A stretch of 22,993 nt of DNA from an uncultured Oscillospiraceae bacterium (GCA_910579725.1 CAJTUD010000048.1:1-22993), one strand, 5' to 3'; positions 7,238-15,348 are shown, counted from the stretch's first letter. Notes: generated by a model not told the origin, from the sequence alone. Made by a program: numbers and translations.

Positions 7238-7285
7238 TTGAACGGGCGGTATTTTGTGTAATTTGACAGTGTTCTGCCCGCTCAA
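7238..7285 (+). promoter_or_regulatory. Stem-loop at the 5' end of the importer mRNA
   Basis: TTGAACGGGCGG (7238-7249) pairs with CTGCCCGCTCAA (7274-7285): 11 of 12 positions pair, one as G-U, with a 24-nt loop. It begins about 4 nt into the predicted transcript and ends just before the ribosome site, so it may protect the mRNA or influence translation. Confidence 0.45.
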
Positions 7286-7305
7286 ATTCAGAGAGGAAGG
7301 AATAG

Positions 7306-8295
7306 GTGAACCGTATGCAACAAAACAAGGCTCCGGCAGCCGTCCAGGCAGAGCCGGCAAAAAAGAAACGCTGGTGGACCAAGGACGACACTGAGCTGAC
7401 CATTCTGGCGCTGCCTACCACAGTATGGTACATACTCTTCTGCTATCTGCCCATGTTCGGCATCATCCTTGCATTCAAGGATTATACGATCACACCGGGC
7501 AAGAACTTCCTGACCAGCCTGCTCAACAGCGACTGGGTGGCCTTTGATAACTTCAAGTACTTCTTTGGCCTTCGCGACTTCCCCCAGATTCTGCGCAACA
7601 CCCTGCTCTACAACATCGTCTTCATCATTCTGGACATCGCGCTGCCGGTAACGCTGGCCATTCTCATCAGCAACATCTACAGCAAACGCAAATCCAAGAC
7701 CTATCAGACCATGATGTTCATGCCCCACTTCATGAGCTGGGTCGTGGTCAGCTACTTCGTCTACGCCTTCCTGGTCACGGACAAGGGCCTGCTCAACTCC
7801 GTCATCCAGTTCTTCGGCGGGGAAAAGGTCAACTGGTACTCCACTCCCGGCGCGTGGCCGATGATCCTGATCATCATGCACATCTGGAAAACCATCGGCT
7901 ACAAGATGGTGGTTTATCTGGCCAGCATCACTGGCATCGACTCCAGCCTCTACGAGGCGGCGGTGCTGGACGGCGCCACCAAGTTCCAGCAGGCGAAATA
8001 TATTACCATCCCCTCTCTGCGCCCCATCATCATCATGATGTTCATTCTGGCTATCGGCGGCATCTTCTCCTCTGACTTCGGCCTGTTCTATCAGGTGTCC
8101 AGAGGCGCCAACCAGCCCCTGACGCCCATGGTGGCCACGCTGGACGTGAAGGTCTACCAGATGCTGACCTCCGGCACCGTCAGTCTGGGCAAGACGGCGG
8201 CGGCCTCCCTGTTCCAGGCCGTGGTGGGCTGTATCACCATCCTGTCGGCCAACGCCATCGTGCGCAAGGTCGACCGGTCCAGCGCTTTGATCTAA
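7306..8295 (+). CDS. Sugar ABC importer permease, LplB family
   Basis: A 329-residue inner-membrane permease of the CUT1-type oligosaccharide ABC importers (LplB/YtcP-like pair). The positively charged cytoplasmic N-terminus (KKKRWW) is followed by six predicted membrane helices, starting with LALPTTVWYILFCYLPMFG. The cytoplasmic EAA loop that docks the ATPase is clear at about 217-236 (YEAAVLDGATKFQQAKYITIP). It would pair with the permease immediately downstream and the binding protein at 9337; no ATPase gene is present, which is usual for this group where a shared MsmK-like ATPase serves several importers. The start is uncertain: GTG at 7306 has GGAAGG 5 nt upstream, while ATG at 7315 has AGGTGA 5 nt upstream. 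First gene of its unit. Confidence 0.92.
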   Translation: MNRMQQNKAPAAVQAEPAKKKRWWTKDDTELTILALPTTVWYILFCYLPMFGIILAFKDYTITPGKNFLTSLLNSDWVAFDNFKYFFGLRDFPQILRNTLLYNIVFIILDIALPVTLAILISNIYSKRKSKTYQTMMFMPHFMSWVVVSYFVYAFLVTDKGLLNSVIQFFGGEKVNWYSTPGAWPMILIIMHIWKTIGYKMVVYLASITGIDSSLYEAAVLDGATKFQQAKYITIPSLRPIIIMMFILAIGGIFSSDFGLFYQVSRGANQPLTPMVATLDVKVYQMLTSGTVSLGKTAAASLFQAVVGCITILSANAIVRKVDRSSALI

Positions 8296-8308
8296 AGGAG
8301 GCGGCGAC

Positions 8309-9256
8309 ATGAGTAAAGTGAAAAAGGAAAAAGCCATCAGCGGCGATACCCTCAGCCGCTTAAACCGGATTCATCCGGTGACAAACTTCCTGTTCAACCT
8401 GATGTTTTTCATCGTGGCCCTGGCCTGCTTCCTGCCCATCATCTTCATCCTGATGATCTCCATTACGGACAACAACGTCATCCGGCAGGAGGGCTATCAG
8501 GTTTTCGTCACCGCCCGGACCTTCTCCGGCGACGCGTACAAGTATCTGTGGGGCCAGCGGAACACCATTCTGCACGCTCTGTGGGTGTCCGTCTACGTCA
8601 CGGCCATCGGCACCGTTCTGGGCGTGCTGCTCACCAGCCTGATGGGCTACGTCCTGAGCCGGACGGAGCACAGGCTCAACAACATCCTGACCATCCTGGT
8701 GTTCATCCCCATGGTCTTCGGCGGCGGCATGGCGGCCAGCTACGTGGTCAACTCCCAGGTGCTCCATCTCTCCGACACCATGTGGATTCTGATCCTGCCC
8801 CTGGCGGTCAGCAGCTTCAACGTGACCATCGCCCGCACCTTCTTCCGCACCACCATCCCCGACGGCATCATCGAATCGGCCAAGATTGACGGCGCCAGCC
8901 AGTGGACGGTGTTCTTCCGGATCATTCTGCCCATCTCCAAGCCTGTTCTGGCCACCATCGGCCTGTTTCTGGCCTTCGGCTACTGGAACGACTGGTTCCA
9001 GGCGAAGCTGTACATCAGCAACGACTCCCTCTACTCCCTCCAGGCCATGCTGGACCAGATGCAGAACAACCTGGAATACCTGACCAAGAACCCCACCGCA
9101 ATGCTGGCCACCGTCACCGACCTGAAGCGGAACATGCCTCAGGAATCCGTCCGCATGGCCATCGCCTTCGTGGTGGCCGTCCCCATCGCCTGCGTGTATC
9201 CGTTCTTCCAGAAATACTTCATTTCCGGTCTGACGGTGGGCGCGGTGAAGGGCTGA
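8309..9256 (+). CDS. Sugar ABC importer permease, YtcP/LplC family
   Basis: A 315-residue second permease of the importer. Six membrane helices are predicted, beginning with FNLMFFIVALACFLPIIFILM (about 29-50). The EAA loop is at about 189-209 (ESAKIDGASQWTVFFRIILP). The C-terminus ends in the family-typical Gly/Val-rich tail after a PFFQKYF motif. It starts 13 nt after the first permease with a strong AAAGGAGG site, so the two are translated together as a heterodimer pair. Substrate specificity is set by the binding protein. Genes of this type in the family carry lipo-oligosaccharides, rhamnogalacturonides, xylo-, manno- or N-glycan fragments; here the neighbours favour mannose-containing sugars (inference). 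Confidence 0.92.
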   Translation: MSKVKKEKAISGDTLSRLNRIHPVTNFLFNLMFFIVALACFLPIIFILMISITDNNVIRQEGYQVFVTARTFSGDAYKYLWGQRNTILHALWVSVYVTAIGTVLGVLLTSLMGYVLSRTEHRLNNILTILVFIPMVFGGGMAASYVVNSQVLHLSDTMWILILPLAVSSFNVTIARTFFRTTIPDGIIESAKIDGASQWTVFFRIILPISKPVLATIGLFLAFGYWNDWFQAKLYISNDSLYSLQAMLDQMQNNLEYLTKNPTAMLATVTDLKRNMPQESVRMAIAFVVAVPIACVYPFFQKYFISGLTVGAVKG

Positions 9257-9275
9257 TCCCCATCTCCCCGTATTG

Positions 9276-9292
9276 AACGGCTCCGCGCCGTT
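9276..9292 (+). other. Stem-loop between permease and binding-protein genes
   Basis: AACGGC (9276-9281) and GCCGTT (9287-9292) form a 6-bp stem with a 5-nt loop in the 80-nt gap between the second permease and the binding protein. There is no T-run. Such hairpins often mark processing points that let the binding protein be made in excess over the permeases. Confidence 0.35.
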
Positions 9293-9336
9293 TGATAAAT
9301 CATGAATCCATACAACATAAGGAGGAAACATTGAAA

Positions 9337-10884
9337 ATGAAGAAATTTCTTGCTCTGCTCCTGGCCTCTGTCATGACGCTGGCCCTGCTGGCCGGCTGCG
9401 GCGGCGGCAACAACGACGCGCCGGCCAACAACGACGCGCCCGCAAACACTGATCAGAACAACACCGATCAGAACAGCACCGATACGCCCGCTCCCGCTCC
9501 CACCGACGACGGCGGCATCCCCGTCATCACCTGGTATCAGGTGGGCGGCGGCCAGCCGGCCAACATCGAGTCCTGGTCCGAGAAGGTCAACGCCTATCTG
9601 GAGGAAAAGATCGGCGTGCATCTGAACATCCAGTGCATCTCCTGGGGCCCCTGGGGCGACAAGCGCAGCATGATCGTCCAGACCAACGAGCCTTATGACA
9701 TCATCTTCGGCGACTCCAGCAACTACGCCAACGACGTGAAGATGGGCGCTTACGCCGACATCACCGACCTGCTGGCCGAGGTTCCCGGCATCACCGAGGC
9801 CATTCCCGCCGAGTATCTGGACGCCGCCCGTCTGAACGGCCGGATTTACGGCATCCCCGCCTACAAGGACAACGCCGCCCAGCAGTTCTTTGTCTGGACC
9901 AAGGAGCAGGTGGAAGCCTACTTCCCCAACTGGGCCAACGTGCACACCATCGCTGACGCCACTCCCGCCCTCCAGGCCCTGAAGGACGGCACCGGCGAGG
10001 CTCCCCTGCTGCTCAACAAGGACGGTATCTCCGCCATCGCCGGCAACCGCTATGACGGCATGGGCGTGGGCCTGTCCGCTCTGGGCATCAGCTACTACGA
10101 CGGCAGCAACAAGGTGGTGGCCGTCTACGAGCAGCCCGACGTCATGGACCAGCTGAAGGTCCTCAACCAGTGGATGGACGGCGGCCTCATCAACTCTGAC
10201 GCCGCCACCGCCAACGAAGCCACCGGCATGTGCGGCGTGGGCGTGGCCCAGGGCTGGCCCTCTTCGGCCGCCGGCTGGGGCGTGGGCCGCGGCGCCGAGG
10301 TCGTGGTCTCCACCTTCGGCGATCCCATGCTGTCCACCGACACCGCTCTGGGCTCCCTGGCCTGCATCTCCAACTCCTCCCCCCACAAGCTGGAGGCCCT
10401 GAAGCTGCTGGAGCTGGTCAACACCGACACCGCCCTGCGCGATATGCTCTCCTACGGTGAAGAGGGCGTGAACTTCGAGTACGTTGACATGGAAGTCACC
10501 AAGGACGGCCAGAAGGTTACTGAGAAGCGCGTCCACAAGCTCAACGGCGACTGGACCCTGGCCGCTTACACCCAGGGCAAGACCATCCACATGACCCCCG
10601 AGGATACCTCCGAGGGCAACCCCTACGTGGACGAGATTCTGCCTCAGAACGAGAACGCCGTCCGCTCCCCCGCCATGGGCTTTGCCTTTGACAACAGCGC
10701 GGTGGCCGACAAGATCGCCGCCTGCCAGGCTATCTTCATGGAGTACAAGGGCATCATCCACACCGGCACCGGCGATCCCGAGGCCAACGTGGCCGCGATG
10801 ATGGACGCCATGCGCGCCTCCGGCTTCGACGATGTGGTCGCCGCCGTTCAGGAGCAGCTGGACGCCTTCCTGGCCAGCAAGTAA
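9337..10884 (+). CDS. Sugar ABC importer binding lipoprotein
   Basis: A 515-residue extracellular solute-binding lipoprotein of the family that serves LplB/YtcP permeases. A lipoprotein signal is seen at residues 1-21 (MKKFLALLLASVMTLALLAGC), the lipobox LLAGC placing the acylated cysteine at position 21. A flexible Asn/Asp/Ala/Pro/Thr linker of about 35 residues with short internal repeats tethers the binding domain, which begins near residue 50 (VITWYQVGGG). ATG at 9337 is preferred; a TTG two codons earlier (9331) has closer spacing to the AAGGAGG site and would add only two residues. Codons end overwhelmingly in C, more than in neighbouring genes, which points to high expression. It is followed by a hairpin at 10924-10952. 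Ligand unknown; mannose/GlcNAc oligosaccharides are likely by context. Confidence 0.92.
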   Translation: MKKFLALLLASVMTLALLAGCGGGNNDAPANNDAPANTDQNNTDQNSTDTPAPAPTDDGGIPVITWYQVGGGQPANIESWSEKVNAYLEEKIGVHLNIQCISWGPWGDKRSMIVQTNEPYDIIFGDSSNYANDVKMGAYADITDLLAEVPGITEAIPAEYLDAARLNGRIYGIPAYKDNAAQQFFVWTKEQVEAYFPNWANVHTIADATPALQALKDGTGEAPLLLNKDGISAIAGNRYDGMGVGLSALGISYYDGSNKVVAVYEQPDVMDQLKVLNQWMDGGLINSDAATANEATGMCGVGVAQGWPSSAAGWGVGRGAEVVVSTFGDPMLSTDTALGSLACISNSSPHKLEALKLLELVNTDTALRDMLSYGEEGVNFEYVDMEVTKDGQKVTEKRVHKLNGDWTLAAYTQGKTIHMTPEDTSEGNPYVDEILPQNENAVRSPAMGFAFDNSAVADKIAACQAIFMEYKGIIHTGTGDPEANVAAMMDAMRASGFDDVVAAVQEQLDAFLASK

Positions 10885-10923
10885 TTTCTCCGGCAATCTC
10901 CACTATCTCAATCTCAACAAAAA

Positions 10924-10952
10924 GCGGAGCCGCCGCCGGGCGGCGGCTCCGC
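10924..10952 (+). terminator. Strong hairpin ending the importer unit
   Basis: A nearly perfect GC-rich inverted repeat (14-bp arms, closing to about 12-13 bp with a small loop) lies 39 nt after the binding-protein stop, with an A-run just before it but no T-run after it. It is probably a terminator or 3' stabiliser, perhaps leaky, so some read-through into GH130-GH38 is possible. Confidence 0.65.
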
Positions 10953-10958
10953 ATCCCC

Positions 10959-11137
10959 GAGGCGCGCGTACTTTTTCCCTGAAAGGGAAGGGTATCAAAA
11001 GAAAACTTTGACGCGGGACCATGTTTCGCTTATGTTTTGCACAGGTCTGCCGATAATGACCTGTAGCGGGGCCCAGCCCTGCGGCAAAAGTTCTTTTTTG
11101 ATACTTTCTTCTTTCAAGAAAAAAGTATGTACGCCTC
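10959..11137. repeat. 179-bp imperfect inverted-repeat (MITE-like) element
   Basis: The 51-bp left arm (10959-11009) and right arm (11087-11137) are inverted copies. They start GAGGCG and share TGAAAG and GTATCAAAA blocks. Nearly all differences are transitions, and many would pair as G-U in RNA. Between the arms lie a promoter (11008-11036) and a small palindrome (ACAGGTC at 11041-11047, GACCTGT at 11058-11064). No transposase and no clear target duplication is seen. It could be a miniature mobile element, a repeated intergenic element, or a large regulatory hairpin for GH130. Confidence 0.6.
11008..11036 (+). promoter_or_regulatory. Promoter of the GH130-GH38 unit, inside the inverted repeat
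   Basis: -35 TTGACG (11008-11013), 17-bp spacer, -10 TATGTT (11031-11036). The transcript would start near 11043, inside the palindrome ACAGGTC-N10-GACCTGT (11041-11064), a good place for a repressor or for a 5' stem-loop. The leader would be about 120 nt and include the right arm of the inverted repeat. Confidence 0.55.
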
Positions 11138-11165
11138 TCAAACTTTTTGCGTACAAGGAGTAGCT

Positions 11166-12155
11166 ATGAGCAAAATTATTGGAAGCGAACTGAAAAATAT
11201 GCCCTGGGAGCCCAGACCGGCAGACTGCGTGATGCCCGTATGGCGCTTCAGCGGCAACCCCATCATCGGCCGCCACGCCCTCAAGCGGTCCAACAGCGTG
11301 TTCAACAGCGCGGTGGTCCCCTTTGGGGACGGCTTCGCCGGCGTGTTCCGCTGCGACAGCCGGTCGGTGAGCATGGACATCTTCCCCGGCTTCAGCCCCG
11401 ACGGCGTTCACTGGAATATCCGGGAGGAGCCCGTCCACTTCCTGGGGGACGACCCGGAGGTCACAGCCCGGGAATACCGGTACGACCCCCGGGTGTGCCT
11501 CATCGACGGGAAGTACTATCTCACATGGTGCAACGGCTACCACGGCCCCACCATCGGCCTGGGCTGGACGGAGGACTTTGAGACCTTCCACCAGCTGGAG
11601 AACGCCTTTTTGCCCTACAACCGCAACGGCGTGCTCTTCCCCCGGAAGATCGGCGGCATGTATATGATGCTCTCCCGTCCCAGCGACACCGGCCACACCC
11701 CCTTTGGCGACATCTTCGTCAGCCGGAGCCCGGACCTGAAGTTCTGGGGCTGCCACCGGCACGTCATGAGCACCGTCAAGGGGGACGAATCCGCCTGGCA
11801 GTCCACCAAGATCGGCGCGGGCCCCATCCCCATCGAGACCGATGAAGGGTGGCTGATGATCTATCACGGCGTCATCAACACCTGCAACGGCTTCGTCTAC
11901 CGCATGGGCTGCGCCCTGCTGGATCTGGAGCAGCCCTGGAAGGTGCTCTGCCGCTCGAAGGATTATATCATGGCTCCCTGGGAAAGCTACGAGTGCATGG
12001 GCGACGTGCCCAACGTGGTCTTCCCCTGCGCCACGCTTGCGGACGCCGCCACCGGCCGCATCGCCATCTACTACGGCTGCGCCGACACCGTCACCGGGCT
12101 GGCCTTCACCACGGTGGATACGTTGATGGACTATATGAAGGAGAACAGCCTGTAA
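11166..12155 (+). CDS. GH130 beta-mannoside phosphorylase
   Basis: A 329-residue family 130 enzyme that splits beta-1,4-mannosides with inorganic phosphate, giving alpha-mannose-1-phosphate. The probable proton-donor Asp is in YDPRV (D107). Basic residues expected to hold phosphate include Arg41 (KRSNSVFN), Lys215 (WQSTKIGAGP) and His234 (IYHGV), which argues for a phosphorylase rather than the hydrolytic GH130 branch. The NVVFPCA...IYYGCADT stretch near the C-terminus is typical. The length is close to that of the GH130_2 group, which includes gut enzymes acting on Man-beta-1,4-GlcNAc, the N-glycan core; beta-mannan oligosaccharides are the alternative. There is no signal peptide, so it acts in the cytoplasm. 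ATG at 11166 has AAGGAG 5 nt upstream; an earlier in-frame ATG (11127) falls inside the inverted repeat without a ribosome site. GH38 follows after 93 nt. Confidence 0.88.
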   Translation: MSKIIGSELKNMPWEPRPADCVMPVWRFSGNPIIGRHALKRSNSVFNSAVVPFGDGFAGVFRCDSRSVSMDIFPGFSPDGVHWNIREEPVHFLGDDPEVTAREYRYDPRVCLIDGKYYLTWCNGYHGPTIGLGWTEDFETFHQLENAFLPYNRNGVLFPRKIGGMYMMLSRPSDTGHTPFGDIFVSRSPDLKFWGCHRHVMSTVKGDESAWQSTKIGAGPIPIETDEGWLMIYHGVINTCNGFVYRMGCALLDLEQPWKVLCRSKDYIMAPWESYECMGDVPNVVFPCATLADAATGRIAIYYGCADTVTGLAFTTVDTLMDYMKENSL

Positions 12156-12173
12156 GCCCCCCCTCCCTTTGGA

Positions 12174-12201
12174 ACAGACGGCGGATGTTCTCCGCCTCTG
12201 T
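12174..12201 (+). other. Stem-loop between GH130 and GH38
   Basis: ACAGA(C)GGCGGA and TCCGCCTCTGT form an 11-bp stem with one bulged C and a 5-nt loop (12174-12201). No T-run follows directly, so it is more likely an mRNA processing or stability element than a terminator; GH38 has its own ribosome site 30 nt further on. Confidence 0.45.
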
Positions 12202-12248
12202 CATACAACATTTTCAATTTCCTTCTGTCTTTAAGGAGCAACGAGACT

Positions 12249-15200
12249 ATGTATTTCATTGACAAGCGGATCCAGGTGATCTGCGACAATCTCAACAAGC
12301 TGCGCATCCGCGGCGTCCGGCCCATCACGGACTGGCAGTACAAAAAGGGCTTTTTCCTCTATCCCTCCCAGGCGGAGAGCGAGGGAGGCCCCTGGGAGGC
12401 TTTCGACGGGAAAACCATGCACTGGTACGGCCCTGACGAGCACTATTGGTTCCGGGGTCAGCTGACCATTCCCCAGGACCTGGCGGGCAAGAGCGTCTGG
12501 ATGAAGGTGCGCACCCAGATCGAGGAGTGGGACGACGGGAAGAACCCCCAGTTCCTCCTCTTCCTCAACGGCCGGGAGACCCAGGGACTGGACATGAACC
12601 ACCGGGAGGTGCAGCTCTTCGCCCAGGCCCCCGCCGGGGAAACGCTCCAGGTGGATATTCAGGCGTATACCGGCACGCTCCACACCGAATTCCAGTTCCT
12701 GGTGGAGCTCTACGAGCAGGACGAGGCGATCAACCGGCTCTACTGGGATATCCAGGTTCCTCTCCGGGCCTTCCCCCGGATGAAGGAGGACAGCCAGGAC
12801 CGGCTGGCCATCCAGACGGTTCTCAACGACACCATCAATCTTCTGGATCTGCGGGAGCCCTACTCCCAGGGCTTTTACGCCTCCCTGGAGGAGGCCCAGG
12901 CGTATGTCACGGAAAATCTCTACGAAAAGATGGGCGGCTGGGACGGGATCGTGGCCACCTGCATCGGCCACACCCACATCGACGTGGCCTGGTGGTGGAC
13001 CGTGGCCCAGACCAGGGAGAAGGTGGCCCGCAGCTTCGCCACCGTCCTCAAGCTCATGGAGGAATTCCCCAACTACCGTTTCATGTCCAGCCAGCCGGTG
13101 CTGTACTACTTCCTCAAGGAGCGCTATCCCGCCCTCTATGAGCGCATCAAGGAGCGGGTGAAGGAGGGCCGCTGGGAGCCCGAGGGCGGCATGTGGCTGG
13201 AGGCCGACTGCAACCTGACCTCCGGCGAGTCCCTGGTGCGCCAGTTTGTCCACGGCAAGCGGTTTTTCAAGGACGAGTTCGGGGTGGACAACCGGATTCT
13301 CTGGCTGCCGGACGTGTTCGGCTACTCCGGGGCCCTGCCCCAGATCATGAAGAAGAGCGGCGTGGACTACTTCATGACCACCAAGCTGGCCTGGAACCAG
13401 ATCGACAAGGTGCCCAACGACACCATGATGTGGCGGGGCATCGACGGTACGGAAATCCTTACCCACCTGATCACCGCCGTGGACCCGGGACAGGAGGTCG
13501 GCCCAGGCCACTTCTTCACCACCTACAACGGCAAGCTGCATCCCGACGCCATCCTGGGCGGCTGGGAGCGCTACCAGAACAAGGAGATCAACAACGACAT
13601 CCTCATCTCCTACGGCTACGGCGACGGCGGCGGCGGCCCCACCCGTGAGATGCTGGAGACCTCCGTCCGCATGGAAAAGGGCGTGCGGGGCATTCCCAAG
13701 GTCCGCCAGGCCTTTGCCCGCACCTTCTTCCAGGAGCTGGAGCAGCGGGTGAAGGACAACCGCCGCCTGGAAACCTGGGAGGGCGAGTTCTACTTCGAGT
13801 ACCACCGGGGCACCTACACCTCCATGGCCCGCAACAAGCGGGGCAACCGGAAAAGCGAGCTGCTGCTGATGGATCTGGAGCTGGCCTCCGTACTGGCCTC
13901 GGCAAAGCTGGCCTACCCGGCCGGGGAGCTGGACCGGATGTGGAAGACGGTGCTGCTCAACCAGTTCCACGACATCCTCCCCGGTTCCTCCATCCACGAG
14001 GTCTACGAAGTCACCAAGAGGGAGTACGAGGAGCTGGCCCAAACCGCCGGCGAGCTGCTCAGAGAGCGTCTGGCCGCCCTGGCGGGCCAGGGGGACGGCG
14101 TGACCGTGTTCAACACCACCGGCTACACCCGCTCCGGCGTGGTGGAGCTGGGCAAAACCAGCGCCGGGGCCCTGGCCGACGAGACGGGCAGGACCTACCC
14201 GGTGCAGCACACGGCGGACGGGGCGGTGGCTTTCCTGGAGAATCTGCCTGCCAAGGGCTTCAAGACCCTGAAAAAGGCGGAGGCGGCCCCCGCGTCCAGC
14301 CCCTTTGTCCGCAGGGACGGCGCCCACATCGAGACCCCCTTCTACTCCGTAACCTTCGACGGGCATGGCCGCTTCGCCTCTCTCTTCGACAAGGAGAACG
14401 GCCGGGAGCTGGTCCAGGCCGGCAAGGCGGCCAACCTGCTGCGCATGTTCGAGGATAAGCCCATCTACTACGACAACTGGGACATCGATATGTTCTATAC
14501 CGAAAAGTCCTGGCCGGTGGACGATCTGGTGAACATGACCTGGACGGAGGAAGGCCCCGTCCGGGCCACCGTGGAGCTGGAATACCGCATCAGCCTTACC
14601 ACCATCAAGCAGAAAATCCATTTCTACGCCCAGTCCCGCCGCATTGACTTTGAAACCTGGGTGGACTGGAAGCAGCATCAGCATCTGCTGAAGGTGGAGT
14701 TCCCTGTGGACATCCACAGCGACGAGGCCACCTTTGACATTCAGTTCGGCAATCTCACCCGGAAGGTCCACACCAACACCAGCTGGGATAAGGCCCGGTT
14801 CGAGGTCTGCGCCCAGAAGTGGATGGACTTCTCCGAAGGCCGCTACGGCGTGAGCCTTCTCAACGACTGCAAGTACGGCCACAGCGTCCGGGACGGCGTG
14901 GTAAGCCTGACTCTCATCAAGTCCGGCATCGAGCCCAACCCGGTGGCCGACCAGGAGGAGCACCTGTTCACCTACGCCCTCTATCCCCACGCGGGCTCCT
15001 GGAGGGACGCCGGTACGGTGCGGGAGAGCTACTTCCTCAACCAGCCTCTCCGGGCGGCGGAGGGCGGAACGCCCGGCAGCGTATTCTCCTTTGCCAGCGT
15101 GGAGCAGGAGAACGTGGTGCTGGAGACCGTCAAGCAGGCGGAGGACGGCAGCGGAACGGTGCTGCGCCTTTACGAGAGCGAGAACGCCCGGACCAGAACG

Positions 15201-15341
15201 GTGCTGCACGTTCCCGAAGGCACATGCAGGGTCTACAGCTGCAATCTGCTGGAGGAAATCGAGGAGGAGCTGCCGGTGGAAAACGGCGCCGTCTCCTTCC
15301 TGACCAAGCCCTACGAAATCAAGACCATTCTGCTGCGCTGA
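12249..15341 (+). CDS. GH38 alpha-mannosidase, cytoplasmic
   Basis: A 1030-residue family 38 alpha-mannosidase, a retaining, metal-dependent enzyme releasing alpha-linked mannose. A beta-rich N-terminal domain of about 230 residues, as in the long Ams1-like GH38 enzymes, precedes the catalytic domain. The metal site is visible as GHTHID (H243, D245), the nucleophile Asp in LWLPDVFGYS (D355, which also binds the metal) and the last ligand His in LLNQFHDILPGSS (H574). The helical middle domain and C-terminal beta-sandwich domains run to the end. The length is normal and there is no signal peptide, so it acts on imported oligosaccharides. An AAGGAG site lies 10 nt upstream of the ATG. In this locus it would remove alpha-mannose branches before GH130 attacks the beta-mannose; the released mannose could feed the ROK kinase. 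A strong terminator follows. Confidence 0.95.
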   Translation: MYFIDKRIQVICDNLNKLRIRGVRPITDWQYKKGFFLYPSQAESEGGPWEAFDGKTMHWYGPDEHYWFRGQLTIPQDLAGKSVWMKVRTQIEEWDDGKNPQFLLFLNGRETQGLDMNHREVQLFAQAPAGETLQVDIQAYTGTLHTEFQFLVELYEQDEAINRLYWDIQVPLRAFPRMKEDSQDRLAIQTVLNDTINLLDLREPYSQGFYASLEEAQAYVTENLYEKMGGWDGIVATCIGHTHIDVAWWWTVAQTREKVARSFATVLKLMEEFPNYRFMSSQPVLYYFLKERYPALYERIKERVKEGRWEPEGGMWLEADCNLTSGESLVRQFVHGKRFFKDEFGVDNRILWLPDVFGYSGALPQIMKKSGVDYFMTTKLAWNQIDKVPNDTMMWRGIDGTEILTHLITAVDPGQEVGPGHFFTTYNGKLHPDAILGGWERYQNKEINNDILISYGYGDGGGGPTREMLETSVRMEKGVRGIPKVRQAFARTFFQELEQRVKDNRRLETWEGEFYFEYHRGTYTSMARNKRGNRKSELLLMDLELASVLASAKLAYPAGELDRMWKTVLLNQFHDILPGSSIHEVYEVTKREYEELAQTAGELLRERLAALAGQGDGVTVFNTTGYTRSGVVELGKTSAGALADETGRTYPVQHTADGAVAFLENLPAKGFKTLKKAEAAPASSPFVRRDGAHIETPFYSVTFDGHGRFASLFDKENGRELVQAGKAANLLRMFEDKPIYYDNWDIDMFYTEKSWPVDDLVNMTWTEEGPVRATVELEYRISLTTIKQKIHFYAQSRRIDFETWVDWKQHQHLLKVEFPVDIHSDEATFDIQFGNLTRKVHTNTSWDKARFEVCAQKWMDFSEGRYGVSLLNDCKYGHSVRDGVVSLTLIKSGIEPNPVADQEEHLFTYALYPHAGSWRDAGTVRESYFLNQPLRAAEGGTPGSVFSFASVEQENVVLETVKQAEDGSGTVLRLYESENARTRTVLHVPEGTCRVYSCNLLEEIEEELPVENGAVSFLTKPYEIKTILLR

Positions 15342-15348
15342 GCGGCAG

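Larger units (their letters stand above)
6923..7305. other. Divergent control region, GH3 versus ABC importer
   Basis: These 383 bases hold the GH3 promoter (6956-6984, minus), a GC-rich stretch (about 6985-7090) in which I see nothing, then an AT-rich stretch (about 7095-7265) with the importer promoter (7219-7227) and a leader hairpin (7238-7285). Two copies of TGTCA start 19 bp apart at 7137 and 7156, roughly two helical turns, which would suit an AraC-type regulator; this is only suggestive. Confidence 0.6.

Noticed and set aside
9292..9336. Earlier TTG start for the binding lipoprotein
   Set aside because: It would put 15 charged residues before the lipoprotein signal and lies in the hairpin at 9276-9292; the ribosome site AAGGAGG is downstream of it.
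9139..10896. Long minus-strand open frame opposite the binding protein
   Set aside because: It is Gly/Val/His-rich and without motifs; the strong C-ending codon bias of the real gene removes stop codons from this frame.
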